A stretch of DNA of 64,000 bases, taken from Rachycentron canadum. Taxonomy: Eukaryota > Chordata > Actinopteri > Carangiformes > Rachycentridae. The DNA is taken from positions 6,008,656 to 6,072,655 of the forward strand of contig CM076669.1 in assembly GCA_038496675.1 (NCBI GenBank), in the 5' to 3' direction. Below the pieces are notes generated by a model, which saw nothing but the letters and a program-made list of their open reading frames with translations, did not search any database and was not told where the DNA came from. Made by a program: the position numbers and the translations under genes. Of the stretch, positions 56,213 to 64,000 are shown one piece after another (positions within the stretch are counted from its first letter, which is position 1; each line of letters opens with the position of its first letter).

Positions 56213-59200
56213 GGTGGTATTTTCTGACTCTTAATGACTTCCTGTACAATATTACAGGGTCCACCAGTGGGGCACAGGGGATAAAAAAAGGACAACCCAG
56301 ACTTTTTTTTAGCCCAACCATCCAATGGAGGACTACTCTTTCTCTTTTTTTTTTTTCTCTCTCTCTCTCTCTCTCCCTCTCTCCCTCTCCACATTTCACT
56401 GACTGAGGCACAGGGGGCAATAACCCTGCTGCTAAAAGGGAGAAAACTCAGCAATGGGGTCATATGTGGAGAGTTTAAAGGCCAGAGTATGTGGCTATTT
56501 GTATGAATGTATAAATGATATTGGTATGAGGGTTAGGGTAAAGTCAAATCTCTCAGCAACAGCAACCAAGCTTGTTACATAGGAAAAAAATGACCCAAAT
56601 AAGCTTTTGGTATAAGAAGATATTGGATGAAACCTTAGGAGGGGACTCTGGGGACACAGTAGGAAACACAAATGGAGAAATGGCAGTGATACAAAAGACA
56701 AAAATCCAAAGTGAGCAAGAAGGATGAACATCCTGAACTATGCATGATTACTGAGTACTGGTATTTAAACTTGACCCAGCACACAGATGCTTAAAAGAAG
56801 GAGCCCTGTGAGATGAACTATAGATGAAAAAAAAAAAAGACTGGAAATCTAACAAACACGATAAAGGTATGACTTACTGATAGGAGTTAATAGATAGATT
56901 GAATTAACAGAAGTAAATGTATAATGGCCCTTGAATTAAATTTAATAATGTTTTTATTATATGTTTGTTATCATTATGTTTATGCGTGGGGGGTTTAATT
57001 AAGGTTGATTGTATTCACTGCTGATCCCTGATGCACTTTATCACTTTATTCTCTCAACTGATTTCCCATGTTGCATCTGGAGTCGGACTGCTGACGTTGT
57101 ATCTGCTGTTCATTCTCAAATCTTACTTCCCTGCAGAAACACTGAATAAGTGATGATGAATAAACACCTTTGTAATTCACTAATGTGGAGATGAACAGTG
57201 CTGGGGGAAAAAATAAGTGACATTTTATTTTCTTTTGGGTAAATTGCAGTATTTTAAGTTGCATACTCATAAATGAACATTAAGAATTTTACATTTATCA
57301 TTAAATTAATAAGGGAGATTAAGTAGGACAGATGTTCAAATGTCATTTTTCCTTTTAATGTGACACTTTGATTCAATCCAGTTTAATGTGTTTGTTCATC
57401 TTGATTAATGAGCTCTCTGCTCTAAAAGAAAGAGGCAAATTTTGTGAGAAGGAAATAAAGAGAAAATAACAAGCTTTAACCAAATTGTAATTAAAATCTA
57501 AAATTATATTATCAACTAGATTGATTATGTTATTTGTCTCCTATTAAACATTAGAAAGAAAATGTTCATTTTCCGTCCAGCAGTAAAATGGTTTATATAA
57601 TGTATTTTCCCTTTTTACATTATCTTATTTGAATATTACAAATGCATACAGTTAAATGTTGATGCTGAAACAATAGCGTTCAACCTATTCTGATGTATAA
57701 ACTTGTTTGTGGAATTAAATGCTGCTTTTGTATGACTTTAATGATTTAGCTTTGAAATGACAAGAAGGAAAATTCTCCTTATTCACTCTTATAACTGAGT
57801 TTCATTTCTTGTCACTTTGTCGTAGTAAGAGGCCCTATAGCCTTTGATGAATCTAATCTGTCTGAAGTGTAGATTAATAGCAGGTCAATTCTTCAAAAGG
57901 CAAATGACCTCTGGCCCTAAATTCTCACTGTTACCACGGCAATAAAGTCAGTCCCTGCATGACACTGCTCCTTGACCTTGAAAGGTTGACATCAACCCAC
58001 CACCACCTTGTTTCCTCCGTGGTTCTGCAGTTGGTTACTACATGTAAAATAAATTGCAACTGGATGAGGGAAATAAGTCCTACACGTGTTGATTTGCCAT
58101 CTCCAACCAAATTCCACCAGTCTGATCCTCCTGTTTTAGTGGATAAATTTACAGAAACCAATTTGGAAGCGTCTCTAACAGATGTTAAATAGGGGCCTGG
58201 GTAGAAACGAGGCTATAGGTTCCCACTGCTGGTTTTCTTTGTTGTGGTTATAAACTGTGCAGCTTATATTGTATACATAACGTGAAGAGCTTCTTTGTTT
58301 TTAGCATTGAAATAATGACATTTCTCTGTATGACAAATGCATCATTTTAAAATGATTTTAATTTTTTGTCTTCCTGTCAATAAAACATCCATATTGGTGC
58401 TGCCTTGACAAATTTTTATATTTCAAAACAGGGATGAGTGGATTAATTTGTGTGAGCTGGCCCTTACATATACATACAGTACATGCAGATGTTTGTTTAC
58501 TGCATTTTTGAAGCATTTTGAAGTGTCTCATTTACAACAAAGAACCTTTTTTTTAAGTTGTGGCCAGTTCTCACATCCTATTAAACTGAAAGTAACATAA
58601 AAAAGACTAGGATTTAAATATCCCACTGTACATCTTAGAGTGTGCATTACACAACTCTACATTAAATATATCTGCTCTGGTTACAGAATTAGTTGATGAC
58701 TTCTGCATGAATGAAGAAAGTGTCTATTATTTGGAGTAACATAACACAGTTAAGTCAGGGGTTTTGTTCTTTATTCTTAGCCTGTTCTCAATTAATTATT
58801 CTCTCAGACATTGAATTTTGTTTGCAGACTGTCATCATCATATATTTGTGCATGGAGAAACAAGCTATCTTACAATAATTTGCTCTGCAACTAAACATGT
58901 GCCACAATTGCTATGTTTTATATGACTTGTGACCTAAATAAACTCTAAACTTATTTAACTTGGTTTCTGCAGGTTTTTCCTTTTTTTTTATTTTTTACTT
59001 TAATCAAGGCTCCAAATGTAATTTACAAAAATGGCCCCATAGCAGGTTAATTTGTCTTTGACTTTCATTAACAAACATTCACAAAGGGGACCAGAAAGGC
59101 AGCATGTTTAGTTTACTAATGACCCACAGCAGCTCATGAACTAAGACTGTTTTTAGACACAACCACAACTGTATTTATAGAATGGTTGTAAGTGTAAGAA

Positions 59201-60040
59201 ATAATCACCACGATTCAGGGTGTCTAAAAGAAAGCAAACTAAACCTCACTATGGCCCTTAGTAGCCTCTTAGGGGCCCCTGAAGGTCCTCAGACCCCCAA
59301 TTGGGAAAAGAGACGTGACGTCAGAGAGGCGCGCCTCTTCATAGTTTGTATTAAACTAATCTTCATGATGACCGGAAATGTGGTTGTATCAAAATAAAAG
59401 AATAAGTAAATAAGTAATGCCTGTGTTGCATTGCCTTTAACTACAAAATATTCTGTATATCCCGGTTTTAATGTTACTTTCTTACTGACAATAAAATACC
59501 ACTAACCGTTTTGAATTCAAAATCCTACCTAACTTAAGAGTGCATAAACTTTTTCAATAAAATTTACTGAAAATATCAGTGATAATAAGTAGAGTTGGGG
59601 CTAATTTAAAGTACTTTACAGCTGAAGAGATTTTTTAAAAAATTGTTTAGTTTATATCTGATATAATATGTTATGCAGTTCCTGTCTTCCTGACTTATTG
59701 TGTCCTACTGCTTTTCAAGGTAAATGAGGTGCATCAAGGTAAAGATGCTCATTCATTCCTACAACTTAGTAGTTTAATCTGCTACATTATTTATAACGTA
59801 AATATATGTTTTATGTAAAATCTTAGCCTGTAACGTAATTAGCAACTGCAGAAAAGACAAAACAAACCCCTAAAATATGGTGTAGCAATAGTGTTAGCAG
59901 CGGAAATGCCCAATTTAAGTCCAAATCTTTATTTCACAGTGCACGTTTCTTTTACTCTCCACCCTTCATACGTTGTGCCGTATAAACAAAATACAACCGC
60001 CCTCGTCATTGATCTTATTTTGGAATTCTTCGCCGGATGT
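56213..60040. other. ttll1 3' UTR and intergenic spacer
   Basis: The candidate ttll1 poly(A) signal is AATAAA at 57159-57164, with another at 58379-58384. A CT-rich tract lies at 56340-56392. No coding region is supported in this 3.8-kb AT-rich interval; the open frames seen are short and unlike any family I know. One MITE-like segment is listed separately. Confidence 0.55.
59159..59387. mobile_element. possible MITE with ACAACCACA inverted ends
   Basis: Inverted ends ACAACCACA (59159-59167) and TGTGGTTGT (59379-59387) bound 229 bp of higher GC than the flanks. Inside are a CRE TGACGTCA (59316-59323) and a 14-bp palindrome centred on GGCGCGCC (59325-59338). No clear target duplication was identified. 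Confidence 0.4.
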
Positions 60041-60196
60041 TGAGGGTGGCACTGCGGCTAACTGACGGTGGTGTCAGTCAGTCGATCGATGGTTCTGTTA
60101 CTGAGCAGAAAAACGGGCTAAAAGATCCGTATATTGGCACCAAGACGAGGATTAATTCTAAAACATAAACTCTCAAGAGGAATAAACCTGCTTCAG
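60041..60196 (+). other. putative non-coding first exon of the next gene (pacsin2 by synteny)
   Basis: A CpG-richer segment ends in GCTTCAG followed by a strong GTAAGT donor at 60197. It contains only a short ATG frame, consistent with 5' UTR. In mammals PACSIN2, an F-BAR endocytosis protein with a non-coding first exon and long first intron, is the neighbour of TTLL1 in the same direction. No PACSIN2 coding exon is in view, so the name is inference. Confidence 0.45.
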
Positions 60197-63100
60197 GTAA
60201 GTTTACACCGGAGACTTCCGCGTTGTACGCGTTGTTTTTTAACTTTTCCCCCTAACTTTGGTGGCAGTGGCTAATTCGCTAACATTAGAGCTATGGGCTA
60301 ACGTTAAAGTTTAGTTACTTCCCGATGGGAGGCGGTTGATAATGTATCGGTTGTCAATGGATTTAATTAAGTGAAAGCTACAGTACCGGCTGTGCTTGTG
60401 CTGCTTCACATATGTAATTAGACGTAAATTGAAGTTAAGCTAGTTCTCAGTTGACTATCTGTAACACTTTGGTATTTCAGGGTATTAGAAGTCTAAAGAC
60501 TTAAGTTGGCACCGTTAGGACGTAGTCTACTAAAATGCCGCTGTAATTAATGTCGGACTTAAGGTTGTTAAGAACCAGGCTGCTTCATATAAGTCACCTT
60601 AAGATATTTCAACCCAGCTGTTTAGCTTTCACCGGGAGACACTAGTCTTTCATTGCCTGGAGTGATAAAGGGCGGGGCAGGTTTCTCTACTAAAGATAAC
60701 CTCCTTGCTCATGTCATATCATCACGCTTGCAATGCTCACACCCCTACACAAGTGTATCTTTTTCTACAGAGAGAGCTGGCTCGGTTTCTGTTGCACTTT
60801 CGTAGCTGCCTGCCTGTGCTGCCGTCGAGCAACCTCAGTCCAGTCAGTGCCGTAATTTGCGCAGTGCCAGAGAGCTGCCAAGTCCAGTCCTGACTCCTGC
60901 ACAGGTCATTTCACCCAACTCACAGCTGCTGAGAAGTAGTGCGTTGGAAGCTGTAATACTAGGTGTATTTTACTGTCTAATCCTTTTCATCACGAGGTGA
61001 TTAATCAGGGAGGCAGGGGACGGAGAACCTGGTCTGCTCCAGGAGGGTGACAAACAGCCAGTACTCACGAGATTGTAATGAATGAATCAGTGGAAGTTAT
61101 CAGTCATCACTGTCATGCTTTATGACACTAGGGGGAAGGTTTATATCTATGTGGTTTGTGTTCGGAGGAGGAGTGTTGTCAGGATAAAGCAGTAGTGAAA
61201 GCTCTGTGAAAAAGCTGCTGGTTCCCCTTTTCAGGGGAGGCATGTGAAGATTACACCAGCATAGAACTGAGTTAAACTTAGAATGGGTTACAATTTAGGG
61301 TTACAATTTAGGCTAAAGCACTGCTCTCCGGTTAGGGGATCTTTATTGGTCTATTCTCATGAAGCACTGAAGTAGACATGAGCTATTGTCCAGCAGAATT
61401 AAAGATGTAATTCCTGTAGCCTTGGTGATTGCTGGGTATAAATAAAGATTACGTGCTTCCACCAAAGATAGAATTCAAGGTCATGAGAAAGTAAAAAGAC
61501 ACTCATAGATTTGACTCCCCAAAATTGCTAAATGTCCCATAGCGGTGAATGTGCGCAGCTGAAACACTTGATTTCTTGACCAGTTGATTGATGTAAAATT
61601 AAAACTGCAAAATTCATGGTATTCATTTAACATTGACAGAATCTCTTTAAACATAAATAGTAAATAGTGAGAGTGTTTTCCACATTACAAATATAAGTAT
61701 TTGCGGTTTCTTAAGTTTTCAGTGACAATAGCCTGAATGTCTTTAGGTTTTGAACTATTGGTCATTAAAACAGGCAATATATGCAATTCAGTGTGTTTTG
61801 TAACTGTTGCTTGACTAAAATGAGTCATGATGATGTCAATTTGGGCGCAAGGAAACCATAAATTGGTATTTTTGCCATTTTATAGATTAGATAAGAAATA
61901 GAACCTAGTCAGCAGATCACATTGATAATGAAAATAGATGTTAGTTACATTCCTTATTCAGAGGCCATCTAGTTTTTGTAAAGGAAGTTTCAAATGCTGA
62001 AGTCAAAGATTACAGCCTCTCTTTTTGTGGCAGATGTACTGTGTACAGAACAGGATTTTGCAAGGGTTGGCTAATGTGCTGTATTCACGACACTTTCCTG
62101 AAAAGTCTGCAGCTTGAATCCATGACATGAGACTCTTTGTACAGGACAGAGGCTTCCACAGGAAAAACTGCAAAATTTGCCTGTCAGTGACATCAGGATC
62201 TCCCCTGCCCTGTCATGTAATACTGAATTTCCCTCCATTATGTTCCTTTTCATGCTGCTGGAGTGGCCAGTGGAAAATACCTGAAAGGGTGGAACAAATG
62301 CCATTGTTTTTCCTTGACCATAGAGCAAAGGGTTTTTGAGCTGCAGCTACAGACGGCCTAGTGTTGATGGACCAACGGTTTAATTGTCTTATGTTGTGGA
62401 GCTTCTTAATTTTAGTATGAAAGCTCTGTCAGTGCTCTCTATAAAGGCTGGATGGAGAAACTCTACATTTGAAAGGCTGTATTCCTGCGAGATCAGCAGT
62501 CCTGTGCAGCTGTTGAGCTCACATGAGGAAGGAGGGCAGAGGTGATTGACTGACAGAGAAATAAAATCAAGGTCATGACCTGCAATGGCCATGGAAACTT
62601 CTGACCTTCAAGCTTGTGTACAACAAGAGAGAAAGAAGCAAAGGAATGGTTGCATTTTCTCTCTCATAGCTCAGTTGGGATTTAGCAGCGTCCTGCTGTG
62701 AAACTGCAATATTGAAGGGATAGATCAGCTCAGCTGCACTCCCCGTCTGTGAGATATTGCAGGCGTTTAATGCAACAAAAGAAAGGAATGGAAACAGACA
62801 AAATCACCCATGGTCAGATAAGAAATTTTCATGTGATTAAAACATTAAGATTTTGGCTGCTAACTCTTTTTCTAATGTACTTACACTCTCTTTATGTAAT
62901 CTCCACGGTTAGCATTTGTACTGATGACTGAATTTCAAGTAATGGTTAGTTAAGCAACAAGTAATAGTTGCAATATTGCAACAAGTATTTGGTTAATTAA
63001 TTTGTTGATAGACAGAAAATTAATTGGCAGTATTTTAATTGATTAATTGTTTAAGCCATTTTTGTGCAAAGATTATTTTGCAATATAGGGATCTGCCAGT

Positions 63101-64000
63101 TTTAGTTATGTATCATTGTAAAATTAATCTTTAGGTTATAAATCATTTTATTGATCAGTCAGTTGATAGAGAAAATGGTCAGTGAAATAATTGATAATAA
63201 TTGACCGGACAACATATTATATACATATATTATATACATGTGTATTCATTAATGACAAGCTCATCAAAATAGATCCAGATTGATTTTCTTGTGATTGGAC
63301 TAATTCATTAAATGGCCTCCGCTCTTTATGGTCAGTTGAACCTGAACCATTAAAACAAGCAACAAGCCAAAAAAGCAAAAGAAGTCATGTCATTTAGACG
63401 TTTCATTTAGACAAACATGTTCGCTGTAAGTTCTTGCCCACATTCAGGTGGAAGACTGGGAGGTCTGAGTATTTGTGAGGAAGCAAAGTACAACACAACA
63501 ACCCTCAGAATAACTCCAATTACTTCACGCTTCCCTTCTCTAGAAGTTACAGACTCTGATAGAGGAAGAAGGAATGATTGAGATTGTGTGATGTTAATGT
63601 GGCAACGTCTTTGTTGTGCACACAATGATAAGAGTTTGGTCTGAGGTGACCAGCCTGATTCACAAGTACGACATAACTTCCCAGATCTGATCAGCCCCTG
63701 CTATGTGGCCGATGTGCTTAAAAAAAGGTGATGATTCATGCGGTCTGTGTGCAGTCTGTGACCACTCAGGTTTGTCTCCCTGTTGGCCTGATTATATTTT
63801 TTGGACACACACACACACACACACACACACAGGGCAGGCATGTGCCTGTCAGCTGTGTATCTGCTCATCTTTTTGGTCCGTGTCCTCTGTTGTTTCCTGC
63901 TTCTCAGCACCATTCTAACATGTTGAGATGTTGGTTTGTAGGAAAGAATATGTGCTTGTACACAAGGATGTCTTTGTCCTGCCCTCTGTCCAACATTTGC
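60197..64000 (+). other. presumed first intron of the next gene
   Basis: No coding exon recognised. A possible extra 5' UTR exon is 60771-60904, with a TTTTTCTACAG acceptor and a weak GTCATT donor. Degenerate copies of an AT-rich fish repeat lie near 61620-61950 and 62940-63215, and an (AC)13 run at 63805-63830. Confidence 0.4.
63805..63830 (+). repeat. (AC)13 microsatellite
   Basis: A clean dinucleotide run in the presumed first intron of the last gene. Confidence 0.95.

Noticed and set aside
56076..56463. Two minus-strand ORFs of over 100 residues
   Set aside because: They run through a CT-rich simple repeat (Arg-Glu runs) and overlap the last ttll1 exon.

Overview
The window is vertebrate nuclear DNA from a ray-finned fish, most likely a percomorph teleost. 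Genes are split by GT-AG introns, background is AT-rich, microsatellites are common, and the dispersed repeats are of fish type. All exon models were built by hand from splice signals and reading-frame continuity; symbols come from recognising conserved protein families, not from a database search.

Layout, left to right. 1-7.3 kb: 5' part of gnptab on the minus strand (exons 1-7; the rest lies off the left edge). 7.4-11.1 kb: repeat-rich divergent spacer with a Tc1-like relic and a duplicated block. 11.2-13.0 kb: dram1 (+). 13.6-14.1 kb: a hAT-type MITE with perfect 8-bp target duplication inside the dram1 3' region. 16.5-19.5 kb: washc3/ccdc53 (-), tail-to-tail with dram1. 20.5-25.2 kb: a nine-exon gene (+) joining a TIN2-like (TINF2_N) domain to 13 C2H2 zinc fingers. 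28.0-29.1 kb: an intronless tetraspanin (+) with a proline/glutamine-rich N-terminal extension. 33.0-40.5 kb: def6 (+, 12 coding exons). 41.5-44.0 kb: mcat (+). 44.6-45.9 kb: a bik-like BH3-only gene (-), tail-to-tail with mcat. 49.0-56.2 kb: ttll1 (+), whose last intron contains four intact tRNA-Tyr(GTA) genes and two decayed copies. 60.0-64.0 kb: a probable non-coding first exon and the start of intron 1 of the next gene, predicted from synteny to be pacsin2.

Two conserved vertebrate neighbourhoods are joined here. gnptab-dram1-washc3 corresponds to a human chromosome 12q block of lysosome/endosome genes: lysosomal enzyme tagging, a lysosomal membrane autophagy regulator, and an endosomal actin regulator. 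mcat-bik-ttll1(-pacsin2) corresponds to human 22q13. Between them sit the TINF2_N zinc-finger gene, the intronless tetraspanin and def6.

The most unusual items are the TINF2_N/zinc-finger fusion with a decayed extra finger past its stop codon, the nested intron-bearing tRNA-Tyr cluster, the intronless tetraspanin, TG tracts directly against two def6 splice acceptors, inverted copies of one mobile repeat flanking the def6/mcat junction, and a good p53-type element upstream of dram1. No prokaryotic, CRISPR or viral coding system was seen.
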